From the NCBI GenBank assembly GCA_028287465.1, contig JAQBPO010000064.1, positions 1-64,000 of the forward strand: 64,000 nucleotides of DNA, in the 5' to 3' direction. A program made the translations under genes and the position numbers. A model generated the notes under the pieces. The model ran no database searches. It had not been told where the DNA came from and saw nothing but the letters and a program-made list of their open reading frames with translations. This DNA is from Fibrobacterota bacterium (lineage in GTDB: Bacteria > Fibrobacterota > Fibrobacteria > UBA11236). Shown piece by piece: positions 53,901 to 60,850 of the stretch (position 1 is its first letter; each line of letters opens with the position of its first letter).

Positions 53901-54453
53901 TGACGGCGAATTCATTGACTGGCATGGTCCATATTATCGTTTGCGGGGCGCTAGTTGGAAGGACGGCCGCACTCAGGAATATCGACTCCCCGCCGACATA
54001 AATCTGCAGCGGAGAAGGCCCGTTGATGGAAATAGAAGACGGAATCGAATCCTTGCTCCCCGGTTCTACGTACACCGGAGGGTTCTGGGTCGCCCGACCA
54101 TTTGTGATGTCGATTTCAATCACCAGGCAGTTTTCTTTGCCCTTGTACCCGTTAATCTTGATCACCATTGGATTTGGAATTGGGCCGTTCAATTGGAGGT
54201 TCGCCAATTTCGCGGAATCCCGAGCCGGATTGAACTCACCGGCGAAAACGCCTTTATGGGTCAGCTTTCCGTTTCGGTCGTAAATATCAACGACCACGGA
54301 ATCATAACCTTTCGCTTTGGTCAGGGAATCGGGCAAGCTCATTTTCAGGGTGGCCGTATCCTTCGGCTCGCTCAGATTGCAATTCCAAAGCGACATCACC
54401 GATACTGAAATCAAAACAAATGCCAAAACCCAGAATCTGGTGACTCTTAACAT
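50968..54453 (-). CDS. Giant lipoprotein with Big2 repeats and beta-helix end
   Basis: 1161 residues; AAGGA before the ATG. Lipobox SLWNC (Cys about 25). Residues about 135-400 hold three bacterial Ig-like Big2 repeats (PSSISINGPSPLQIYVGG, PTSISILVPTPMVLAEGG, VGGISLSPSTMSIYSGG). A PKD-like domain (about 400-490) and several FN3-like domains (TNDNTPTWTWGPVAGAAKYQ, TSDNPPTWSWSPSLTNGG) follow. From about 925 (YFINANNSVDGDGSSWEKA) it becomes a right-handed beta-helix. Probably a surface adhesin or carbohydrate-binding scaffold. A perfect CRP-type site lies about 97 bp upstream; less GC-rich than neighbours. Confidence 0.85.
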   Translation of the reverse strand: MLRVTRFWVLAFVLISVSVMSLWNCNLSEPKDTATLKMSLPDSLTKAKGYDSVVVDIYDRNGKLTHKGVFAGEFNPARDSAKLANLQLNGPIPNPMVIKINGYKGKENCLVIEIDITNGRATQNPPVYVEPGSKDSIPSSISINGPSPLQIYVGGESIFLSAAVLPTSAPQTIIWTMPVNEFAVIEAGNKIKGLKVGSVEVTAASSVKPEIKTTLMVNVGALGVKPTSISILVPTPMVLAEGGAKGDLAARIYPEGVSQEIVWSITDTAKAVITFENKVKPLKAGKTTITAKSKEDPKISASFELNIIVPIKVGGISLSPSTMSIYSGGDEGKLTVSLIGSDTSGAVYALASSDAAFASVSAEGSVKGWKSGTAYITASVVGYPAISSVCTVTVITDPPIPTITADQTITFGAEAVFDISVTQANGTVAEIKADMDGDGIYEQTVLAKSTAQFKAKYSQAKTYSLNFQIKDSEGNKVDVHRNVIVNPPAAPIVDIFDPATDITINQLSYTIRFTVKDPSSGIDISKDSLVNNLVDGKNTVIVSRVNAGGTGKDQVVLDVNRSAPGVPALVSQPLFTNDNTPTWTWGPVAGAAKYQVRFGDGDFTKTQGNIEKTTLNHTLNVSPDGEYVLYVRSVDALGNASSAASQSVTVDTKAPDTVSFSGTENGFTSDNPPTWSWSPSLTNGGINSYEVTLDGAALPVIVNGTVFTPSALSDNQTHTLSVRQKDRVEGVLGAAKSFRYQIAVNAPAAPTVSGPSGVPDNGPSRFLNFSWTSGARGLDIYRIKVNSEGAYRESNNTTRTFSLPSTTPDGTYTIRVQELDGLGRWGAEGTFTIVLDRTFPALAISTRNNFITNTTPVAITYKIDNVAAPTVNCTLTKINQANTCTVSETDAAGNKTDASITVYYRPNTYFINANNSVDGDGSSWEKAKKDPTSLIAIPNNPKNEYWVASGTYPGFTPTYGISILGGFNATALPVTTSGRTPVNTFTSGVYAECSDAANLITIDNFTFGQTVTAKRCAINLFDSKFAPDLVSLVDYAIDLQNGSKLTAKNDTIFNGKYRVNVVRIGENSEATFDNSMIKGNVVNWGPGYAVAVFDGKLALSGSTSFYMNSYEWETESTKDLAVYDNSTISIGVNTSFNCDTDIEYITFTGSGTCKGNPMVKP

Positions 54454-54549
54454 TTTTATCCTTGGAAAATCGAAACCGAATTGATGGACTAAAAATCGCG
54501 GACTTCATCCCAAACCATTTTAAACATAACCCAAATCTTCACCCCGGAA

Positions 54550-54565
54550 TGTGAACATGGTCACA
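54550..54565. promoter_or_regulatory. CRP-type site TGTGA-ACATGG-TCACA
   Basis: A perfect match to the CRP/FNR-family consensus TGTGA-N6-TCACA, 97 bp upstream of the giant lipoprotein start codon and just after the stop of the gene upstream. Confidence 0.6.
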
Positions 54566-54569
54566 TATG

Positions 54570-55232
54570 CTAATGCGGGGTCGCGTCGATTTCCGTGTGG
54601 GTCCCCTCGTTTTGGGTCAAAATCCAAAGGTAGATGCCAATCCCGGCAGTAACTCCCGCACCTGCCACGATCCAAGGCCAAACCTTCCTCCTGGACTTTA
54701 TTTCAGGTTGAGGGTTCTTTGGATCCATTGGAAGGGGTTGAGCAAGTGGCGTGGGCAGACTGGTGACCTCCGCACTGTCCTTCGCGCCCTTCCCATGCGC
54801 CTGATCGGAGGGCGATGTTCGGGGATTTCCAAACTCATCGAAATCCTTGAGATCCCGCGTCTCTTTGAGAAACCGCGTCTTGGTTTTTTCGAACAGGTTT
54901 TCCACCGCGGATGAAACGTAAAGGTCCGAGAGATACGCGTTGGGAGCAAGCCAAAACAATCGGTAAAAATAGGTTTCAGCGACCGGATATCCCTGCGCTT
55001 CGGCAGCGTAAACCACGCCTAGGTATTTGAAGGTGAAGATCTTTTCTTTCGGCTCAGCCGATTCACCCGCTTGTTTAAGGAAACGCTCGAGATCGACCCG
55101 GATTTTATCGAATTCCCCTTCTTTATAGAGATTCTTTATTTTGTTGAAATCCAGCTTTGGCGCTGCCATGGCCCATGAACAGGCACAAATAAGGAAAAGG
55201 GTAGAGAATCGGGCTAAAATACTGTTTTTCAT
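54570..55232 (-). CDS. Exported protein with C-terminal membrane anchor
   Basis: 220 residues. Signal peptide (MKNSILARFSTLFLICACSW to AMAA), a helical TPR-like part (IKNLYKEGEFDKIRVDLERF, YLGVVYAAEAQGYPVAETYF), a Pro-rich linker and a C-terminal membrane segment (VWPWIVAGAGVTAGIGIYLW). It lies 116 bp upstream of the giant lipoprotein on the same strand and may help its export or anchoring. No good ribosome site seen. Confidence 0.7.
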   Translation of the reverse strand: MKNSILARFSTLFLICACSWAMAAPKLDFNKIKNLYKEGEFDKIRVDLERFLKQAGESAEPKEKIFTFKYLGVVYAAEAQGYPVAETYFYRLFWLAPNAYLSDLYVSSAVENLFEKTKTRFLKETRDLKDFDEFGNPRTSPSDQAHGKGAKDSAEVTSLPTPLAQPLPMDPKNPQPEIKSRRKVWPWIVAGAGVTAGIGIYLWILTQNEGTHTEIDATPH

Positions 55233-55318
55233 AGGGATGCTGTCTTAAAGTAATCATCAGGGCCGGCGGCCTCAATTGGTTGGAAGCCTGATTCCCTCTT
55301 ATATCCTAATTTCCCAGA

Positions 55319-56149
55319 GTGAAGGTGAAATTCTGGATCCCCATTTCTTGCCTGTCCGCCCTCATGGTTTCAGCATGTCTTTTCGAAACCGAGTCTCCAT
55401 CTCGCTTACTTGAATCCCCTGGAATCCGACCCGACTTGTTCATCGGGAATGAATGGATGTATCGGCATCTCCAGTTCACCGAGTATGAAGATGGTTCGAA
55501 AGGCGACTCCACCGTATTTTTCATTCATTACCGAATCCAAGGGGACTCAGCGATCGCCGGCAAAACCTACCGGATCATGGTCGAAGAGGATCTTTCCCTA
55601 TTAAACACTGACTTGGGCTTGGTTAAGATTCGTTCCACCTATGCTGTCAGAGCTGATTCGACCGGCTTACTTGTAAAGTCTTTGAGGTACGCCGGCCAAG
55701 GAATGGGGCGGTTACCTTTCAAGACTGCGGCTGGGATACCTGGGCAATCAATACCCGTCGGGTTCGATAGCTCCCATTTCCAGGATGAGATATTGGCCTT
55801 GAAGCAGCCGCTTTTCACCGGGATTAAGTGGGATTTCCGGGAACCAGGAAGCCCTTACGGCCAATGGCCCGCGACCAAAACCCTGGTTGGGATGGAAACC
55901 ATTCTCCTTGAAGGCACCGCCCTCTCCACGCTCAAGTTTCAAATCGAAGTGGAAAACCAGGAATATATCCGTACATTCGAATGGTACTCCGATGATACGA
56001 AGGTCTTTTCCCGATCCAGCTCATCGATAACTTTTGAGGGCAAGGACTCCACCCGTGTAGAAGAGGAATACCTAGGCTCCCGATCCTTCACGAGCGAAGA
56101 TACCTTGGCCGTCCTTAAGGGTACGATACTCGATCCAAACCGGAATTGA
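55319..56149 (+). CDS. Lipoprotein of unknown function
   Basis: 276 residues from a GTG (a second GTG two codons later). LSALMVSAC is the lipobox (Cys about residue 20). The body is beta-rich (NEWMYRHLQFTEYEDGSKGD, STVFFIHYRIQGDSAIAGKT, TLKFQIEVENQEYIRTFEWY), resembling small outer-membrane lipoproteins of unknown role. Lower GC than the core genes. Ends at a strong shared terminator. Confidence 0.7.
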   Translation: MKVKFWIPISCLSALMVSACLFETESPSRLLESPGIRPDLFIGNEWMYRHLQFTEYEDGSKGDSTVFFIHYRIQGDSAIAGKTYRIMVEEDLSLLNTDLGLVKIRSTYAVRADSTGLLVKSLRYAGQGMGRLPFKTAAGIPGQSIPVGFDSSHFQDEILALKQPLFTGIKWDFREPGSPYGQWPATKTLVGMETILLEGTALSTLKFQIEVENQEYIRTFEWYSDDTKVFSRSSSSITFEGKDSTRVEEEYLGSRSFTSEDTLAVLKGTILDPNRN

Positions 56150-56176
56150 AGTCCGGGAAACAGCCAACTGAAAAAG

Positions 56177-56205
56177 AAAAGGCCGCCTGGTCAAGGCGGC
56201 CTTTT
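56177..56205. terminator. Bidirectional intrinsic terminator
   Basis: AAAAGGCCGCC (56177-56187) / GGCGGCCTTTT (56195-56205) with a seven-base loop, between convergent genes; A- and T-runs on the two sides make it work in both directions. Confidence 0.85.
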
Positions 56206-56226
56206 CGTTCATATGCAGACTCTTTA

Positions 56227-57975
56227 TTACAGCGCCGCAGGGACCCAACGGTATTGCAATGCGCCGCCCTTGATTCCGGCAGGCAACCGGAAAGTCTCTC
56301 CGACCTTCAGGTGATTCGCGCTCCAAATCTGTTTGCCCGAAATATCATAGAGCTCGATTCCGGTCATCCCATCTGGAACCTTAACCAAACTGGAAGCGTC
56401 CAGATTGATGAGATATCCGGAGCGGCGAGCAATCATATCGAAGCGGGTCTGAGCCAGACCAACGGGAGTTTCGAGTCTCGGCTCAGCGGGGCGACAAGTG
56501 CCGGTGTAGGAGATTTTAACAATGTTGGTTTTTTCGCTGGTCGTAAAGTTGTCGAAACCATAATTGACAAGATACAGCGCCCCATCGGGACCCTGGCGGA
56601 AATCCACCGGTCCCTTGAATTCCATGGCGCTGAGGAATGGTTTGTAGGCGGTCGCCTGAGGCTCAAATCCAGTCGCCTGGGTTCCAACCGAATCCACATC
56701 GAAAATGAATAGGCGCCCGAAAGTATAATCGGTAACGAACCATTTCCGGTTGAAGTGAGGAGGGAACTTTACCGTTGACTTGGAATCGCCGTCGTACAGG
56801 TAAAGAGGTCCGGTAATGGGAGCGGTATGCATGCTGGAAGATCTGAATGTAGCCGGCAAGACCGTGGTAGGACGAGCGGGAGGCAAAGTGGTCAGTCCTT
56901 TGTTCCAAATGGAATTGTTGACGGGGGCGGCGGGATCATGGTCGCCCGCAAACTTGATATTGGCTCCGGTAAAATACGGCCAACCTTCAAAGCCCGGAGT
57001 TTTTCTGAAATTGAATTCCTCTCGCTGGGCGGCAGTCAGCTGATCCGGGCCGACATCGCCCCACAAAACCCAACGGCGGACAGGGTCCAAAGCCATGCTG
57101 TAATTGTTGCGGGTACCCTTGATGTAAATCTCCGGATAGACCTTGCTGGTATCGAGGTACTTGGCATCCTTGGTCTGGTTAAAGAAGTATTCCCCGAAGT
57201 TGCCGGCGGGAATGGTGTATTTGCCGCTGGGCAAGGGATGAATGCGCAGGAACCCGCCGCGCATCCCGTGCGTGCTCGTCGCGCCCCACTCTTCGCTTTT
57301 GTATTTGAACAAAGGGTCCTCGTTGATACCGATGGGCGGGGTTGAAGTCATGTTAGCGGAAACGTTTCCGCCATTCGCGCCTTGGGCTATCCATAAATCC
57401 CCATAGGCATCGAACTGCATCGAACCGCCGGTATGGCAGCACATGTCCCGTTGCGATTCGAATTGGAGGACGATTTTTTCCGTATTGATATCGATTTTGT
57501 CGTCTACGACCGTGAATCTGGAAATACGGAAAACATTCTCGCTGGCAGGTGACCAATGGATGTACATCCAACCATTCGTCTTGAAACCGGGGTCGAGAGC
57601 GATGCCGGTGACGCCCTCTTCAATGTTCGCTCCCTTGTTGTTGTCCTTGGCCGCGTAGGGTCCTTTCCAAACAGGCAGCTTCGCAAGCGTTGTCACCGCT
57701 TTTGTCCGGGGATTGTAATGCTTGATGTTTCCAGGACGGATTTCGGTGAAATAGACATCGACATTGCCCTGCGCGTCCATATCGAAAGCCAATTTGTCCG
57801 GTTCAGCCAGATTCGGATCCGGAGCGATGGTGCGCCGCATCAACGTGTCGATTTTGAAATCGGCGTCGGTCACGTCCGCGCAACCCGGATAGGACCATTT
57901 GGCCTGGGACTGCGCTTCAAGCGCGGCCAGGCAGATACATGCGATCGAAAGCCCGAATCGGGACAGCTGTTTCAT
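56227..57975 (-). CDS. Secreted PQQ-type sugar dehydrogenase
   Basis: 582 residues from the ATG at 57975 (GGGGGA four bases upstream); signal peptide MKQLSRFGLSIACICLAALE to AQSQ. KLAFDMDAQGNVDVYFTEIR, EGVTGIALDPGFKTNGWMYI, DMCCHTGGSMQFDAYGDLWI, TRNNYSMALDPVRRWVLWGD and GPVDFRQGPDGALYLVNYG outline a GSDH-type six-bladed propeller; the adjacent Cys pair is typical of the ThuA-linked PQQ group. Ends with IELYDISGKQIWSANH and a Gly-Lys-Gly stretch, a sorting-type tail. A probable extracellular sugar oxidase. Confidence 0.87.
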   Translation of the reverse strand: MKQLSRFGLSIACICLAALEAQSQAKWSYPGCADVTDADFKIDTLMRRTIAPDPNLAEPDKLAFDMDAQGNVDVYFTEIRPGNIKHYNPRTKAVTTLAKLPVWKGPYAAKDNNKGANIEEGVTGIALDPGFKTNGWMYIHWSPASENVFRISRFTVVDDKIDINTEKIVLQFESQRDMCCHTGGSMQFDAYGDLWIAQGANGGNVSANMTSTPPIGINEDPLFKYKSEEWGATSTHGMRGGFLRIHPLPSGKYTIPAGNFGEYFFNQTKDAKYLDTSKVYPEIYIKGTRNNYSMALDPVRRWVLWGDVGPDQLTAAQREEFNFRKTPGFEGWPYFTGANIKFAGDHDPAAPVNNSIWNKGLTTLPPARPTTVLPATFRSSSMHTAPITGPLYLYDGDSKSTVKFPPHFNRKWFVTDYTFGRLFIFDVDSVGTQATGFEPQATAYKPFLSAMEFKGPVDFRQGPDGALYLVNYGFDNFTTSEKTNIVKISYTGTCRPAEPRLETPVGLAQTRFDMIARRSGYLINLDASSLVKVPDGMTGIELYDISGKQIWSANHLKVGETFRLPAGIKGGALQYRWVPAAL

Positions 57976-58265
57976 TATTTCCCCCACGAAGTTTGAAAAG
58001 AACCCGACTGCGAACCTAGGATTTTGGCCTGCATTTTCCAAGGAATCGCGACTCCAGGAAACCCTTAAAATAACGCGAATTCCCGAAAATAGCTGGCCAA
58101 AACGGGGCCCTGCCCCATTCCGCGTTCTCATTCCGAAAACGCGTTTCCCAATCGAAATGCCGATTAGCGGGCCGGCCGGGCTTCTTCCGGTATAATCACG
58201 GCGTTTTCATGTACGGATCCGGGCAACCGCTTTGTGAACGATAGGTACCCGGCGAAGGGGCCATC

Positions 58266-59135
58266 CTAATAACGTCCCGCTTTTCCGAACGGCAAGGCGA
58301 GCACGCCCATCACATTTCCCGAATCGGGATAAGAAGAGGGATCGACCACTCCCAGCCGCGCCGGCTTCGCGCCGGGGTCAAGGTACAGGGTCCCGAATAC
58401 CAGATCCCAGATGGCTAGGGTATTGCCGTAATTGCCGGCCTCCTTCGAATCGGCGCTATGGTGGAACCGATGGGATTCCGTCCCGATCAGCACATAGTTC
58501 AGGAAACCCGCCCGTATGTCCACGTTGAAGTGCGATACCAGGCTCTGGAGATCGATCATCAGGGCCGAGGCCAGGGCGGCGGCCGGAGGCACTCCCAGGA
58601 GCATGAGGGTGGATTGGATGATGGCGGTGGAGAGGATGGCGTTGATGGGATTGAATACGGCGTGCATCAGGACATACACCTTGTCGGGCAGGTGATGGGC
58701 CACGTGGACCCTCCATAGGAACCTCCCCGCCGGGCCCCTGGCCTCATGGCTCAGGCGGTGGAACCAGTATTGGAAGAACTCGAACGTCACCAACACGGCC
58801 ACCGTGCCCGCGAGGGCGGGCGCATGCGAGAACGGCCCGGTATGGGACTCGCTATAACGGATCATCAGGTATCCGAACGCCGCCTTGGTCAGTCCGATGG
58901 TCGGGGCATCCAGGAGGATGTACTTCAGGTCGCGCAGGAAGCTCCGTCCGGTCATGGACCATTCCCGCGACAGGGGGTAAAGGCGCTCCGCCGTGATGAG
59001 GACCGCCAGCAGGAACAGGGTGGTCTTCCAATAGACCCCGCCGTAATCCCATCCCAGCCTTACCGAGAGCCAGGTTACGCCGACCACGGTGGCCAGCAGG
59101 AAGGGGTACAGGCCGTATGAAACTATCTTCTTCAT
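58266..59135 (-). CDS. Sterol desaturase / fatty acid hydroxylase family membrane enzyme
   Basis: 289 residues. Di-iron His clusters are complete: FQYWFHRLSHE (H126, H130), WRVHVAHHLP (H144, H147, H148) and TESHRFHHSAD (H222, H225, H226). Four or more membrane segments surround them. Enzymes of this family hydroxylate or desaturate lipids, sterols or carotenoids in the inner membrane. AAGGAG precedes the ATG. The promoter is overlapped by the palindrome at 59158-59170, so repression by the divergently encoded TetR protein is likely. Confidence 0.92.
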   Translation of the reverse strand: MKKIVSYGLYPFLLATVVGVTWLSVRLGWDYGGVYWKTTLFLLAVLITAERLYPLSREWSMTGRSFLRDLKYILLDAPTIGLTKAAFGYLMIRYSESHTGPFSHAPALAGTVAVLVTFEFFQYWFHRLSHEARGPAGRFLWRVHVAHHLPDKVYVLMHAVFNPINAILSTAIIQSTLMLLGVPPAAALASALMIDLQSLVSHFNVDIRAGFLNYVLIGTESHRFHHSADSKEAGNYGNTLAIWDLVFGTLYLDPGAKPARLGVVDPSSYPDSGNVMGVLALPFGKAGRY

Positions 59136-59157
59136 GATGGACTCCTTGTATTATAAT

Positions 59158-59170
59158 GAACACGGTGTTC
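59158..59170. promoter_or_regulatory. Operator GAACAC-G-GTGTTC between desaturase and TetR genes
   Basis: A perfect 13-bp palindrome. On the minus strand it lies directly upstream of TATAAT, which is followed by AAGGAG and the desaturase ATG, so it occupies the promoter spacer. The TetR-family gene starts 64 bp away on the other strand. Confidence 0.75.
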
Positions 59171-59233
59171 GGTTATTAATCTAAGGGCCGGGAGGCCGGG
59201 GCGCCAAATACCGGGGCCCGGGGAGAGTACGTT

Positions 59234-59833
59234 ATGGGACAAAACGACGCGAAAGTCCGGGAACACGCGGGAACGGTCGATAGGCGCGTCCAGAAGACGA
59301 AGAAACTCCTGTCCGAATCCCTGATCGCCCTGATCCTGGAGAAGGGATACGATGAGGTTACGATCCAGGATATCCTGGACAAGGCCAACGTGGGCCGCTC
59401 CACCTTCTATTCCCATTACGAAAGCAAGGAACGATTGCTGTTCGCGGGGCCGCAGAACCTGGGAATCGCCCTGTTCGGCGGCCATGCCGGCACCGGCAGC
59501 GGGCCGGCGGACTTCCTTCCCCTCTTCCTCCACGCGGGCGCGAACCTGGCCCTGGCCAAGGCGATGCTGGGGCGGAAGAGCGGGACCCTGTTCATGGGGC
59601 ATCTGAAAGGCAGGCTTTCGGAAAGCATCCGTGACGCCTTCAAACACCGCTTCGGCAGGACCCGGCAGGAAAAGCTATGGCTCGCCTACCATTCCGCGGC
59701 CTCGGCCTCCATGGTGATCGATTTCCTGGTTTCCTGGCTGGAGGACGGCATGCCCTTCCCGGCGGCGGAAATCGCGGAGAGGTGCGGCGAGGCCGTATCG
59801 GCGATGTTCGGAGGAGCCGTAACCGCGAAGTGA
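59234..59833 (+). CDS. TetR-family transcriptional regulator
   Basis: 199 residues with GGGGAGAG before the ATG. The N-terminal helix-turn-helix is typical: RRVQKTKKLLSESLIALILE, then YDEVTIQDILDKANVGRSTF and YSHYESKERLL. The C-terminal ligand domain has the length of the TetR_C33-like group. It most likely represses the divergent sterol-desaturase-like gene and itself through GAACAC-G-GTGTTC; the inducer would be a hydrophobic small molecule. Confidence 0.92.
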   Translation: MGQNDAKVREHAGTVDRRVQKTKKLLSESLIALILEKGYDEVTIQDILDKANVGRSTFYSHYESKERLLFAGPQNLGIALFGGHAGTGSGPADFLPLFLHAGANLALAKAMLGRKSGTLFMGHLKGRLSESIRDAFKHRFGRTRQEKLWLAYHSAASASMVIDFLVSWLEDGMPFPAAEIAERCGEAVSAMFGGAVTAK

Positions 59834-59847
59834 CCCGGGCGGGTAAC

Positions 59848-60636
59848 TCAGTCCGTGAGGACGATGCAGCGCCCGGAGGAGGGCTTGCGCTTCTTCCGGG
59901 TCTCCCGCGGGGTATATCCCGTTTTCGTGCCGCCGCGGTAGTTCGACATGGCGGGATCCAGGGCGCACTGGACCATGAAGTCGATCATGGATTTGAAAAC
60001 GGTGATGAGGTTGTCCTGGGGCCGGCCCGGCAGGCTTTCAACACCCCTGCGATCCGCCTCGCCCAGGAAGAAATGGATGGACTCCAGGGTCGAGAGGCAA
60101 TAGGCCGCGGGCTGTTCCTTGATGAAGAAGATCGATTCATGGGAAGCCGTGAAGGATATCCTGGGCAGCTTGCGGATGTTCATGGACAGGGTCATCATCT
60201 TCTTGGCGGATTGCCAGGTCCCGTCGATCAGGAATACCACCAGGGTCTTGCCGGACGCCTTGCGTTCCAGGAGAGGGGCCACATCGTCCTTGGACACGTC
60301 CAGGGAGTTCCTTCCAGGATACAGGACCATGCAATGGTTTCCGGGATCGGCGATGATGGCGTTCACCTCGGGATGCTCCGTGAAATCCACCCCGACTATG
60401 ATCTCGGAATTCAGGAGGGTGGCCTTGCAGATCCGCCCGGTGCCGAGCTTCTCGTACTTGGCCTCCTTGACGTGCATCAGGATGATGAAGCGGGTTTCCG
60501 TGGCGAAGGGCTTGATCAGGGGGCACCGGCAGTATTGCTCCAGCCAATGGCAGCGATAGCACTTCTTCTCCTTCTTATAGGAGACGGCTTCGTCCTTGAG
60601 CTTCTGCTTCCGGAGCAGGTAGGTTGCTTTATCCAT
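59848..60636 (-). CDS. DTW-domain tRNA-uridine aminocarboxypropyltransferase
   Basis: 262 residues. CYRCHWLEQYCRCPL gives the CxxC and CxC zinc cysteines (26, 29, 36, 38), and FLIDGTWQSAKKM the D-x-T-W motif (138-141) naming the family; YRGGTKTGYTPRET lies near the end. Members (E. coli YfiP/TapA type) attach the 3-amino-3-carboxypropyl group of SAM to uridine in tRNA (acp3U). Cytoplasmic housekeeping enzyme. Convergent with the TetR gene. Confidence 0.9.
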   Translation of the reverse strand: MDKATYLLRKQKLKDEAVSYKKEKKCYRCHWLEQYCRCPLIKPFATETRFIILMHVKEAKYEKLGTGRICKATLLNSEIIVGVDFTEHPEVNAIIADPGNHCMVLYPGRNSLDVSKDDVAPLLERKASGKTLVVFLIDGTWQSAKKMMTLSMNIRKLPRISFTASHESIFFIKEQPAAYCLSTLESIHFFLGEADRRGVESLPGRPQDNLITVFKSMIDFMVQCALDPAMSNYRGGTKTGYTPRETRKKRKPSSGRCIVLTD

Positions 60637-60850
60637 GAATCCGGGTCCCGGGCCTTTTGGTGCTGAGGCCGAAGCGGCCGGTGGTGTTAAGGCCTAAACG
60701 GCCGGCCTAAATATAGGGCCAAGCCGGAGGACCGGTCAACTATAGGGCCCCGTGGCGGCCCGATACCCGGCAACCGCGCCGCCCCGCAGCCCCGCAGGAA
60801 CGGGTGCCGCGGGCCTTTGCCCCGGGGCGGCCCGGCCGGGTTGGCCGGGA

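Noticed and set aside
58185-58200. TATAAT as a + strand promoter
   Set aside because: No acceptable -35 box at normal spacing and no + strand gene follows before the end of the convergent desaturase gene.
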